A stretch of 5,411 nucleotides of DNA from Sporichthyaceae bacterium (GCA_013698395.1 JACCUZ010000213.1:1-5411); one strand, 5' to 3'; positions 1 through 5,411 are shown, counted from the first letter of the stretch. Made by a program: numbers and translations. Notes: generated by a model not told the origin, from the letters alone.

Positions 1-1
1 G

Positions 2-991
2 CTCGGGGGTGCGCGAGACGCGCTGGCCGCCGGGCGCCTGGACCTGGGCAAGTTGCGGGTGCTGGCCAACGCCACGCGCAGCCTCACTGACGAGCAGGCG
101 GGCATTGTGGAGGGTCAGGTCTTGGCCAGAGCCCCGCATCAGGTGCTGGGCGACTTCAAGCAGTCGGTGAACCGTGCGCTTCTGCGCGTTGACTCGACAG
201 CCACCGAGAAGCGCCACGAACGCTGCCTGGCCGACCGCAAGGTCGAGCTCATTCCGCTCGCCGACGGCATCGCCGGGATCTGGGCCACCATGCGCGCCGA
301 CGCCGCCGTGGCGCTGTTCGAGGGCCTGACAGCTCTTGCCCACAAGGCAAAGGACTCTGCTGATACCCGGAACTTGGACCAGCGCCGCTCCGATGTGCTC
401 GCCGACATCGGGGAGCACCTCCTCGCCCGCCACGACCTGCCGCGCCGGCACGGTCGACGCCCGCACCTGCAGGTCACCGTCGGCGCGGGAACGCTGCTCG
501 GCCTGGACCAGGAGCCCGGTGAGCTGGCCGGCTACGGCCCGATCCCGGCCGCCGTGGCCCGGGAGCTCGCCGGTGATGCCACCTGGCGGCGGCTGCTGGT
601 GGACCCGCAGTCGGGCACCCTGCTCGACTACGGCACCTCGGTCTACTCCCCGCCCCAGTCGCTGGCGGACAAGGTCATCGCCAAACACGGCCGCTGCCGG
701 CGACCCGGGTGCCGGATGCCCGCCGCCCGCTGCCACCTCGACCACACCCAGCGGTTCCCCGAGGGCCCCACCGCCGAGCACAACCTCGGCCCGCTCTGCC
801 AACCCGACCACCTCTGCAAGCACGAACCCGGGTGGTTCTGTGAGCAGCACTCGGACGGGACCTACCTGTGGACCACCCCGACCGGGCACCAGTACCTCGA
901 CCCACTCCGCCCGGTCCTCGAACCCGCCACCGGCCCACCAGGCCGAACTTCCCAGGCCCGTCCCGACGGGCTCGACCCCCCACCGTTCTGA
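2..991 (+). CDS. DUF222 / HNH endonuclease domain protein (13E12 repeat family), 5'-partial
   Basis: The reading frame is already open at base 2 (the first residues read LGGARDALAAGRLD), so the true start lies before the window and the TTG at 53 is only the first internal start-like codon. About 330 codons are visible. The upstream part is the helical DUF222 region seen in the 13E12 family. The C-terminal part (about 683-830) is an HNH nuclease fold: a CRRPGC knuckle, then RCHLDH with the catalytic-type His, then the Asn of EHNLGPLC, then PDHLCKH supplying the last His and Lys. The paired CxxxxC and C...C cysteines suit a structural zinc site. The end is a Pro/Gly-rich tail, as is common in the family. 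These proteins are numerous per genome in Actinobacteria. Nuclease activity is inferred from the motif; the biological role is unknown. The gene converges on the peptidase gene with 60 bp between stop codons. I see no mobility link to the element on the right. Confidence 0.9.
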   Translation, partial: LGGARDALAAGRLDLGKLRVLANATRSLTDEQAGIVEGQVLARAPHQVLGDFKQSVNRALLRVDSTATEKRHERCLADRKVELIPLADGIAGIWATMRADAAVALFEGLTALAHKAKDSADTRNLDQRRSDVLADIGEHLLARHDLPRRHGRRPHLQVTVGAGTLLGLDQEPGELAGYGPIPAAVARELAGDATWRRLLVDPQSGTLLDYGTSVYSPPQSLADKVIAKHGRCRRPGCRMPAARCHLDHTQRFPEGPTAEHNLGPLCQPDHLCKHEPGWFCEQHSDGTYLWTTPTGHQYLDPLRPVLEPATGPPGRTSQARPDGLDPPPF

Positions 992-1051
992 CCGCGAGAA
1001 CCGGCCAAACGTGACAACCTGATCTGTCGGGTCAGTTTGCGACGCGCGTAG

Positions 1052-2392
1052 TCAGCAGGTCGCGAGGAACCGGTCCAGCACCCGGGTCCCGAAACGCAGC
1101 GAGTCCACGGGAACCCGTTCGTCGACGCCATGGAACATCCCGGAGAAGTCGAGGTCCGCTGGGAGACGCAGGGGCGCAAAGCCGAATCCGCGGATGCCCA
1201 GCAGGCTGAAGGACTTGTTGTCGGTTCCCCCGGACAGGCAGTAGGGCACGGCCCGCGCGCCCGGATCCTCCGCCTGCAGAGCGGCAACCATGGCGTCGAC
1301 CAATGCCCCGTCGAAGGTCGTCTCCACAGCGATATCCGTGATGACGTCCTCTCGGCGCACGTCCGGACCGAGCAGCTCGTCGATGGTCGTCAGCAGCTCG
1401 TCCTCGAACCCCGCCAGGAAGCGGCAGTCGATCAGCGCCTCCGCTGACTGGGGGATCACGTTGTGCTTGTACCCGGCCTTCAGCATGGTGGGGTTGGCGG
1501 TGTTGCGCAGGGTCGCGCCGACGATCCGCGCAAGGGTGCCCAACTTGGCCAGGGCCGGCTCGGGGTCCGTGATGTCAACCTCGATGCCGAGCACCTCGCC
1601 CATCTCCTCGAGGAAGCGCTGCACTGTAGGGGTGAGGCGCAGCGGCCACTCGTGGCGGCCGATCCGCGCGACCGCCTCCGCGAGCGAGGTGACTGCGTTG
1701 TCGTCGTTGACCATCGACCCGTGGCCCGCTCGGCCCTCGGCAACCAGGCGCAGCCATCGAATCCCCTTCTGCGCCGTCTCGATCAGATAGACCCGTTCGT
1801 CACCGACGGAGAACGAGAAGCCGCCGACCTCGCTGATCGCCTCGGTGACTCCCTCGAACTGGCCGGCGTGATGGTCGACCACCCAGTGCGCCCCCATCTT
1901 TCCGCCGGCCTCTTCGTCGGCGAGGAAGCACAGCACCACGTCACGCGGAGGTGTCCGTCCCTCGCGCCGCCACTGGCGTACGACGGAAAGGACCATGGCG
2001 TCCATGTCCTTCATGTCGACCGCACCTCGACCCCACACACAGCCGTCGACCAGCTCACCAGCGAACGGGTCATGGGTCCAGTCCCGTGCCTCGGCGGGCA
2101 CCACGTCGAGGTGACCGTGGATGAGCAGACCCGCGCGGCTGCTGTCCTCCCCTGGCCAGCGCACCACGAGGCTGGTGCGGCGGTCGGCCGACTCCAGGAC
2201 TGCCGGCTCTAGGCCGACCTCGGACAGCTGCTCCGCGACGTACTCCGCCGCGGCCCGCTCCCCTGGGCCGCTGCCATCGCCGTAGTTCGACGAGTCGATG
2301 CGGATCAGGTCCCGACATATGTCGGCGACCTCGTCCTGCGCGCTCGCGACCGCTTCCTGGGGCACGTGACCTCCCGACGATTGTCTGGCCAT
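1052..2392 (-). CDS. M20-family metallopeptidase / amidohydrolase (ArgE/DapE/CPG2-like)
   Basis: This frame encodes 446 residues from the ATG at 2392, a normal length for the family. M20 enzymes use a two-metal (usually Zn) centre to hydrolyse peptide or N-acyl amide bonds in the cytoplasm. The canonical motifs are present in order: HGHLDVVP (His94, Asp96), GRGAVDMKDM (bridging Asp126), LADEEAGG (catalytic Glu160 and ligand Glu161), an acidic residue near 188 (SEVGG), and the C-terminal ligand His421 in MFHGVDERV. The lid/dimerisation domain would span about 205-325 and includes GRAGHGSM, whose His completes the partner active site in dimeric relatives. All catalytic residues are present, so the enzyme should be active. 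The substrate cannot be read from sequence. The start is uncertain: the GTG at 2365 (437 residues) has a clean GGGAGG four bases upstream, whereas the ATG at 2392 has AGG directly abutting it. Family members usually begin just before the DEVADICRDLIRIDSSN segment, which also favours the GTG. It stands alone on the - strand. Confidence 0.93.
   Translation of the reverse strand: MARQSSGGHVPQEAVASAQDEVADICRDLIRIDSSNYGDGSGPGERAAAEYVAEQLSEVGLEPAVLESADRRTSLVVRWPGEDSSRAGLLIHGHLDVVPAEARDWTHDPFAGELVDGCVWGRGAVDMKDMDAMVLSVVRQWRREGRTPPRDVVLCFLADEEAGGKMGAHWVVDHHAGQFEGVTEAISEVGGFSFSVGDERVYLIETAQKGIRWLRLVAEGRAGHGSMVNDDNAVTSLAEAVARIGRHEWPLRLTPTVQRFLEEMGEVLGIEVDITDPEPALAKLGTLARIVGATLRNTANPTMLKAGYKHNVIPQSAEALIDCRFLAGFEDELLTTIDELLGPDVRREDVITDIAVETTFDGALVDAMVAALQAEDPGARAVPYCLSGGTDNKSFSLLGIRGFGFAPLRLPADLDFSGMFHGVDERVPVDSLRFGTRVLDRFLATC
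2363..2375 (-). promoter_or_regulatory. Shine-Dalgarno and likely GTG start of the M20 peptidase gene
   Basis: On the - strand, GGGAGG (2375-2370) is followed by TCAC and then GTG (2365-2363), in frame with the peptidase. This ribosome binding site is better placed than the AGG that touches the ATG at 2392. It would remove nine N-terminal residues (MARQSSGGH) that carry no family motif. Confidence 0.55.
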
Positions 2393-2529
2393 CCTGCCCC
2401 AGCCACGGGTCAGTACGTCGGGCCGCCCGGTCGCGCAGCGGGGTCGGTGCGGTCATCGGCTTTGCTAGGGTTGTCTGCGCGCGGCAGGCCCTACGACAGG
2501 ATCGACAGCATCGCCGCGAATCACACCTC
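2393..2529. other. Intergenic region between the divergent M20 peptidase and tRNA-Leu genes
   Basis: These 137 bp must hold the promoters for the - strand peptidase and the + strand tRNA. A TAGGGT at 2466-2471 could be a -10 element for the tRNA, but no good -35 hexamer lies 16-18 bp upstream. I see no small gene, repeat or strong hairpin here. Confidence 0.5.
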
Positions 2530-2615
2530 GTCCGGGTGGCGGAATTGGCAGACGCGCTAGCTTGAGGTGCTAGTGCCCTTTACCGGGCATGGGGGTTCAA
2601 GTCCCCCCTCGGACA
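2530..2615 (+). tRNA. tRNA-Leu (anticodon GAG)
   Basis: A complete class II tRNA can be folded by hand. The acceptor stem is GTCCGGG (2530-2536) with CTCGGAC (2608-2614), including one G-T wobble. The D stem is GCG (2539-2541) with CGC (2553-2555). The anticodon stem CTAGC/GCTAG (2557-2561 and 2569-2573) is perfect and encloses the loop TTGAGGT, giving anticodon GAG at 2564-2566. The long variable arm TGCCC/GGGCA is typical of leucine tRNA. The T stem is GGGGG/CCCCC (2591-2595 and 2603-2607) around TTCAAGT. The discriminator base is A at 2615. CCA is not encoded (CTG follows), so it must be added after transcription. This tRNA reads CUC and CUU codons. The integrase gene begins 115 bp downstream, so the tRNA 3' end is the probable integration target. 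Confidence 0.97.
2591..2615 (+). other. Candidate attachment site (attL/attB core) in the tRNA-Leu 3' end
   Basis: Tyrosine integrases of actinobacterial elements commonly recombine within the T arm and acceptor end of a tRNA gene, leaving the tRNA intact at one junction. Here a complete tRNA-Leu is followed directly by element-like sequence and an integrase gene. The core is therefore placed in the T arm and acceptor 3' strand. Its exact limits cannot be seen, because the second copy (the other junction) is not in the window. Confidence 0.5.
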
Positions 2616-2619
2616 CTGA

Positions 2620-2664
2620 AGAAGAGGCCTCTGACCTGCGGAAACGCGGTCAGGGGCCGCTTCT
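2620..2664 (+). terminator. Long GAAA-capped hairpin just after tRNA-Leu, likely tRNA terminator
   Basis: The left arm (2620-2640) and right arm (2645-2664) pair over about 19 base pairs with one A/G mismatch, one T-G wobble and one bulged T. The stem closes with GCG-GAAA-CGC. It starts five bases after the tRNA discriminator base. No T-run follows (GTTGAG comes next), so it is not a textbook intrinsic terminator, but U-poor stem terminators are common in high-GC actinomycetes. It may also isolate the integrase from tRNA transcription. Confidence 0.6.
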
Positions 2665-2671
2665 GTTGAGT

Positions 2672-2693
2672 TGAGGCCCAACCGAGGCCCAAC
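2672..2693 (+). repeat. Two tandem copies of an 11-bp unit (yGAGGCCCAAC)
   Basis: TGAGGCCCAAC at 2672-2682 is followed at once by CGAGGCCCAAC at 2683-2693. The two differ only in the first base, and the 11-bp period is about one helical turn. They lie between the putative attachment site and the integrase start, where integrase arm-type or Xis binding sites would be expected. That role is inference; a chance repeat in GC-rich DNA is possible. Confidence 0.45.
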
Positions 2694-2729
2694 GGGACTA
2701 CCGTGTGTCGGGAATGAAGGGACCCGGAC

Positions 2730-4004
2730 ATGGCCACGCTGAACGAGCGCACAAGCAAGACCGGCACCGTCACCTACAAGGTGAAGTGGACCCAGGGCGG
2801 GCGTGGCGGCAGCTACGAGTCCGAGACGTTCACCAACAGGCGCCGAGCGCTGCGCTTCCAGACCGAGGTGGAAGCCGGCGGAAACCGATGGCCCGAGGGC
2901 TGGGTGCGCGGCTACGGCTACGGAGCGGTCCCCGAGCCGAGCAGCTCCACCGACTTCGAGACCTACGGACTCGCCTATGTCGCGCAGATCGTCGAGCTGA
3001 CACCAGGACAGCGAGCCCGCTACCGCTCGCAGATCAGAGCGCTGGCCCGGCTCACCCTTCTCGACGCTCCCTGTTTCGACACGATCGAGGGCACCGGTGA
3101 GGCTGACGTGAAACGCTGGCTGATCCACTGGCCTCGGGCGATCAAGACAAAGGCGAACTACCACGGGCTGCTGTTCGGGGTGTTCCAGCATGCCCTGGAG
3201 GCCGGGCTGATCCACGTCAACCCGTGTGCCAGGACAGCGCCCACCCGAAAGGCGATCCGGGCGGAGGCGCCCGAGCACGTCTACCTGACCGAGTCCGAGT
3301 TCGCGACACTGCTCAGCTGCGCGCTCGAGGACGTCGGCGACATGATCACGGTTACCGTCGGCACCGGCCTGCGTTTCGGCGAGATCTCGGCACTCTGGGT
3401 CGACGACATTGACCTTGCGCACAACGTGCTTCATGTCCGGAAGGCATGGAAGGACGACGGGGAAGACGGTGAGCAGGAGATCCCACCGTGGCTCGCGAAG
3501 CGACTGAAGCCCAAGCACAGCATGCGCCGCCACCACCTGGGCAAGCCCAAAACTCCGAAGTCGCGACGGACGGTGGAGTTCGGCGAGGTGGTGGCCGACG
3601 TCCTGCGACGGCTCGTCCAAGGTCGGGCCTACGACGACTTCGTTTTCGTCACAAAGGCGCGTGGCGCCTCCCCGGCGCGGCGTTGGGCCGGTGGGCTCCC
3701 CTGGCACCAGAGCGACTTCTACGAAGGACGTTGGGTGCTCGCGCTGGAAGCGGCGAAGAAGGCGGGGCTGCGGAAGTCGCCACGGTTCCACGACCTGCGC
3801 CACACTTACGTTGCGTGGGCGATCGCCGCGGGATCCGACCTGCCCTATCTACAGGCGCAGCTCGGACACGAGTCGATCACCACGACCATCGACACCTACG
3901 GTCATCTGATCCCGAACTCGAACCGGTTCGTCACGCACGCATTCGACGACGCGCTCCGTGGCGGGAAGATCGAGCGACACCAACCGCTCCGGTCGGTGCG
4001 TTAG
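2730..4004 (+). CDS. int: Tyrosine recombinase / phage-type integrase
   Basis: This 424-residue protein has the usual length for actinobacterial element integrases. It would catalyse site-specific insertion and excision of the element at tRNA-Leu through a covalent 3'-phosphotyrosine intermediate. Residues 1 to about 60 (TYKVKW, ETFTNRRRA) resemble the small beta-rich arm-binding domain. Residues about 70-175 form the helical core-binding domain, and about 185-405 the catalytic domain. The catalytic set is complete: Arg215 in GTGLRFGEISAL, probable Lys277 in TPKSRRTV, His354 and Arg357 in FHDLRHTY, His380 in LGHESITTT, and nucleophile Tyr390 in IDTYGHL. The ATG start is supported by GAAGGGA (2716-2722) with a seven-base spacer. 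The gene is 115 bp from tRNA-Leu and ends 9 bp before the stop of the opposing HTH gene. I see no damage, so it should be functional. Confidence 0.96.
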   Translation: MATLNERTSKTGTVTYKVKWTQGGRGGSYESETFTNRRRALRFQTEVEAGGNRWPEGWVRGYGYGAVPEPSSSTDFETYGLAYVAQIVELTPGQRARYRSQIRALARLTLLDAPCFDTIEGTGEADVKRWLIHWPRAIKTKANYHGLLFGVFQHALEAGLIHVNPCARTAPTRKAIRAEAPEHVYLTESEFATLLSCALEDVGDMITVTVGTGLRFGEISALWVDDIDLAHNVLHVRKAWKDDGEDGEQEIPPWLAKRLKPKHSMRRHHLGKPKTPKSRRTVEFGEVVADVLRRLVQGRAYDDFVFVTKARGASPARRWAGGLPWHQSDFYEGRWVLALEAAKKAGLRKSPRFHDLRHTYVAWAIAAGSDLPYLQAQLGHESITTTIDTYGHLIPNSNRFVTHAFDDALRGGKIERHQPLRSVR

Positions 4005-4013
4005 CGGACCGGG

Positions 4014-4382
4014 CTAGAGCCGGCGACGGTGTCGCCGACTCACCACGGGCTGCTCTGTTGCCGCCAGGTAGGCGTCCAGGTGAGCCCGGGTGAAGCGCAC
4101 ACTGCGACCGAGCTTGCTGTGCATGATGCGCCCGGCCATGACCTGCTTGCGCAGAAAGCTCGTGCTGATGCCCAGTGCCGCGGCCGCCCGCTCGTAGTCG
4201 TAGACGAGGACCTCGGTCATCCGGGCCACATCACCCCTGCCTTGTGGCATCGCTTCAGATTGGTCACGGTCACGCTCGGCCTCGGTGACCGCGAGCGGGT
4301 TCGCATCAGCTGCCTCGGATGGCGCATCGCTCACCAGTTGCAACTGACGGTCCTCCCACGCAGCGATCGGGTCACCGTTCAT
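4014..4382 (-). CDS. Excisionase-type helix-turn-helix DNA-binding protein (Xis-like, HTH_17/MerR-like)
   Basis: This frame encodes 122 residues. The C-terminal half (about 58-108) is the excisionase-family winged HTH: YERAAAALGISTSFLRKQV is the helix-turn-helix and AGRIMHSKLGRSVRFTRA is the wing, followed by HLDAYLAA. A basic tail (SRRHRRRL) ends the protein. In integrative elements such proteins bend DNA at the attachment site to favour excision, or regulate transfer genes. The first 54 residues are acidic, low in structure and not part of the domain. The ATG at 4382 overlaps the stop of the upstream relaxase frame as ATGA, implying translational coupling, and is preceded by GAAGGGA seven bases away, the same site and spacing as the integrase gene. 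An internal ATG at 4220 would leave only the domain but lacks a well-spaced SD. The gene converges on int across 9 bp, so expressing one could oppose the other by antisense reading. Confidence 0.87.
   Translation of the reverse strand: MNGDPIAAWEDRQLQLVSDAPSEAADANPLAVTEAERDRDQSEAMPQGRGDVARMTEVLVYDYERAAAALGISTSFLRKQVMAGRIMHSKLGRSVRFTRAHLDAYLAATEQPVVSRRHRRRL
4021..4037. terminator. Short GC hairpin between the converging int and HTH genes, possible terminator
   Basis: CGGCGAC (4021-4027) and GTCGCCG (4031-4037) pair perfectly over seven bases with a three-base loop, 17 bp past the int stop and inside the last codons of the HTH gene. No T-run follows on either strand, and Arg codons alone could produce this pattern, so termination is only a possibility. 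Confidence 0.25.
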
Positions 4383-5120
4383 CTGGAAATCCCTTCAATT
4401 CGCGCATGGCTGAGGTCCTGGGTTCGGAGATGTCGCCATCCGTTGTCGCGATCTCGCGGGAGCTGGCGGGTGGCGAGGGTCTGGCTGCGCCGGACGGCGA
4501 GCCTTGCGGCGAGCCGGTTCAGGTGCCGCTCGTCCTCGACGCGCGACGTCCGGTCGTCGTCAACGTCGTCGGGGACGTAGAGGTGGTTCGCGGCCCGGCC
4601 GCGGGAGAGCGCGACGTAGCCGGCTTCTCTGGTCAGCGCGCCGGCGCCGTAGAGCAGGGCGGTTTCGACGGTGGCGCCTTGGGCCTTGTGGCAGGTCATC
4701 GCATATCCGTGGTCGAGATGCCGCGCCGCCCACTCGACCGGGACGATGACCTGCTGGTCGTCGTCGGTGGCGAGGGTCAGCGTCTGCCGTCGGGGGTCGA
4801 CAGCTTGTACGACGGCGCGGGTGCCGTTGAGCAGCCCGAGCCGGTGGTCGTTGGCGGTGACCAGCACTAGGTCGCTGGCCCGGTACTCCCGCTGGATGTC
4901 GCTCTCGCCGGTGGTGACGGCATCGGGGCCGAGCCGTCCGCTCTCGAGGAGCCGGGCGCGGGCGGTGTCGTTGAGGTCGGTCACGTCGGCGCGGCGGACG
5001 GCGAGCATCACCACCCGCTCGAAGGGCTCGGCTCGACTCGCTTCGTCGGCCGGTCCGGGTTCGGCGATCAGCCGCAGGTAGTCCTCGACGACCCGGTCCG
5101 CGAGCCGGTCAACCAAGCGA
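4379..5120 (-). CDS. C-terminal helicase part of a MobF/TrwC-like conjugative relaxase, N-terminus missing at an inverted junction
   Basis: Relaxase-helicases of the MobF class nick the transfer origin and unwind the strand for conjugation. Here only about the last 245 residues are present. Visible in order are VVMLAVRRADVTDLN (near 5014-4970), YRASDLVLVTANDHRLGLLNG (ending near 4823), GYAMTCHKAQGAT (4708-4670, UvrD-like helicase motif V region) and YVALSRGR (4618-4595, motif VI with the arginine finger), then a short Arg-rich tail. The family normally exceeds 900 residues, with an N-terminal HUH relaxase domain and Walker A/B motifs; none of these is seen. The frame stays open to a GTG at 5314, but everything upstream of about 5120 is the antisense of a second inverted relaxase copy and makes no sense as protein. 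No convincing start with an SD lies near 5120, so the piece is either a truncated remnant or a 5'-partial gene cut by a false join. Its TGA overlaps the HTH gene's ATG, indicating one operon. Confidence 0.82.
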
Positions 5121-5411
5121 GTCGGAACGAGTCGGTTGAGCGGGTGGTGATGCTCGCCGTCCGCCGCGCCGACGTCACCGACCTCAACGACACCACACGA
5201 GAACGGCTCCTCACCGCCGGCCGGCTCGGCCCCGATGCCCTCACCACCGGCGGCGGCGACAGGCAGCGGGAGTACCGGACCGGCGACCGCGTCCTGGTCA
5301 CCGCCAACGACCACCGGCTCGGGCTGCTCAACGGCATCCGGGCCGCCGTCACCGCCGTCGACCCCGACGGCGAACGCTGACCCTCGCCACCGAGGACGAC
5401 CAGCAGGTCAC
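4746..5411. repeat. Diverged inverted repeat: arms of about 275-300 bp, spacer of about 70 bp
   Basis: The left arm (4746-5041) reverse-complemented aligns with the right arm (5112-5411). Over the best 274 aligned bases (4746-5020 against 5138-5411) I count about 35 mismatches and one gap, roughly 87% identity. The longest exact stretch is 43 bp (4822-4864 against 5294-5336). The first 22 bases at the inner ends still match at 15 positions, including an exact AGCGAGTCG. The right arm runs into the window end, so the repeat may be longer. Confidence 0.9.
5112..5411 (+). pseudogene. Second, inverted and frameshifted copy of the MobF relaxase C-terminal region (3'-partial)
   Basis: Read on the + strand, this stretch gives ERVVMLAVRRADVTDLNDT, then YRTGDRVLVTANDHRLGLLNG and AVDP, clearly matching the - strand relaxase in the same order. 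A CCCC run at 5362-5365 matches CCCCC in the other copy (GGGGG at 4792-4796 on the + strand). The missing base shifts the frame into a TGA at 5378-5380. Restoring one C gives TLTLATEDDQQV up to the window end. Homology to the other copy fades upstream of about 5112 (QASR). No start codon with an SD is seen, so the copy is 5'-truncated, frameshifted and cut by the window edge. It carries more canonical residues (GDRV) than its partner at one motif, so it probably came from a once functional relaxase. Confidence 0.75.

Larger units (their letters stand above)
2616..5411. mobile_element. End of an integrative (conjugative or mobilizable) element at tRNA-Leu
   Basis: The segment downstream of tRNA-Leu carries a tyrosine integrase, an excisionase-type HTH gene and MobF relaxase C-terminal sequence, with no chromosomal housekeeping gene among them. 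This gene set is the hallmark of integrative elements that carry a relaxase. The left boundary is placed at the tRNA 3' end. The right boundary lies beyond the window. The N-terminal relaxase domain, other transfer genes and any cargo are not visible, so whether the element is conjugative, only mobilizable or decayed cannot be told. Confidence 0.72.

Noticed and set aside
992..1051. Possible bidirectional terminator between the converging HNH and M20 genes
   Set aside because: Only four- to five-base stems (such as CTGA/TCAG) with long loops and no T-run are found.
1130..2212. Long open frames on the + strand opposite the M20 peptidase
   Set aside because: They are high-GC antisense shadows. 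The - strand reading contains every M20 catalytic motif, and the + strand products have no recognisable domain.
2466..2471. TAGGGT as a -10 promoter element for tRNA-Leu
   Set aside because: It has no matching -35 hexamer at 16-18 bp and would leave a 5' leader of over 50 bases. This is too weak to call.
2497..2515. Near repeat CGACAGGAT / CGACAGCAT upstream of the tRNA
   Set aside because: It is a single short imperfect pair, expected by chance in this base composition, with no positional logic.
2580..3803. A 407-codon open frame on the - strand overlapping the integrase and tRNA
   Set aside because: It runs antisense to a complete tyrosine recombinase and into the tRNA gene. Its sequence is the low-complexity type produced by GC-rich codon bias.
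4029..4870. Several + strand open frames opposite the HTH and relaxase genes
   Set aside because: They are shadows of the - strand genes, which show clear HTH and helicase motifs and an ATGA-coupled operon layout.
5121..5314. N-terminal extension of the - strand relaxase frame, open up to a GTG at 5314
   Set aside because: This part is the reverse complement of the second relaxase copy. Its Gly/Ala/Val-rich translation has no family features, whereas the + strand reading gives conserved MobF motifs.
4746..5411. A perfect palindrome caused by foldback of one template
   Set aside because: The arms differ at about 35 of 274 positions plus one gap, with coding-compatible changes, so they are two separate sequences. 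A chimera between two different templates is not excluded.
1..5411. CRISPR array, toxin-antitoxin or known defence cassette
   Set aside because: There are no spaced repeats, no small paired genes and no defence-type domains. The HNH protein belongs to the DUF222 family and has no visible partner.

Overview
The window is GC-rich DNA from an actinomycete. The evidence is strong G/C third-position bias, a DUF222/13E12-type HNH protein (a repetitive family typical of Actinobacteria), an actinobacterial-type M20 peptidase, and a tRNA whose CCA end is not encoded. A Nocardioidaceae-like host would fit, but that is a guess from gene style, not a measurement.

There are two halves. The left half (1-2615) looks like resident chromosome. 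It holds the 3' part of a DUF222/HNH-endonuclease gene on the + strand, a convergent M20-family metallopeptidase on the - strand, and a complete tRNA-Leu with a GAG anticodon. The right half (from about 2616 to the window end) looks like one end of an integrated conjugative or mobilizable element. A long hairpin follows the tRNA directly, then a short tandem repeat, then a tyrosine-recombinase integrase with a full catalytic set. On the opposite strand, convergent with the integrase and only 9 bp from it, lies a small excisionase-type helix-turn-helix gene. Its ATG overlaps (ATGA) the stop codon of an upstream reading frame that encodes the C-terminal helicase part of a MobF/TrwC-like relaxase. 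This is the usual module of integrase, Xis-like factor and relaxase. It suggests that the integrase inserts and excises the element at tRNA-Leu, the HTH protein sets directionality or regulation, and the relaxase starts DNA transfer.

The most unusual part is the right edge (4746-5411). The relaxase C-terminal domain occurs twice, head to head, as an inverted repeat of about 275 bp at about 87% identity by hand count, around a spacer of about 70 bp. The left copy (- strand) keeps an intact C-terminus. The right copy (+ strand) has a one-base deletion in a C run and runs off the window. Neither copy has its N-terminal relaxase domain inside the window. The divergence shows these are two distinct relaxase alleles or paralogues and not a simple foldback of one template. 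Whether the junction is a real rearrangement between related elements or a chimeric assembly cannot be decided from this sequence. I found no CRISPR array, rRNA gene, IS element or obvious new defence system.
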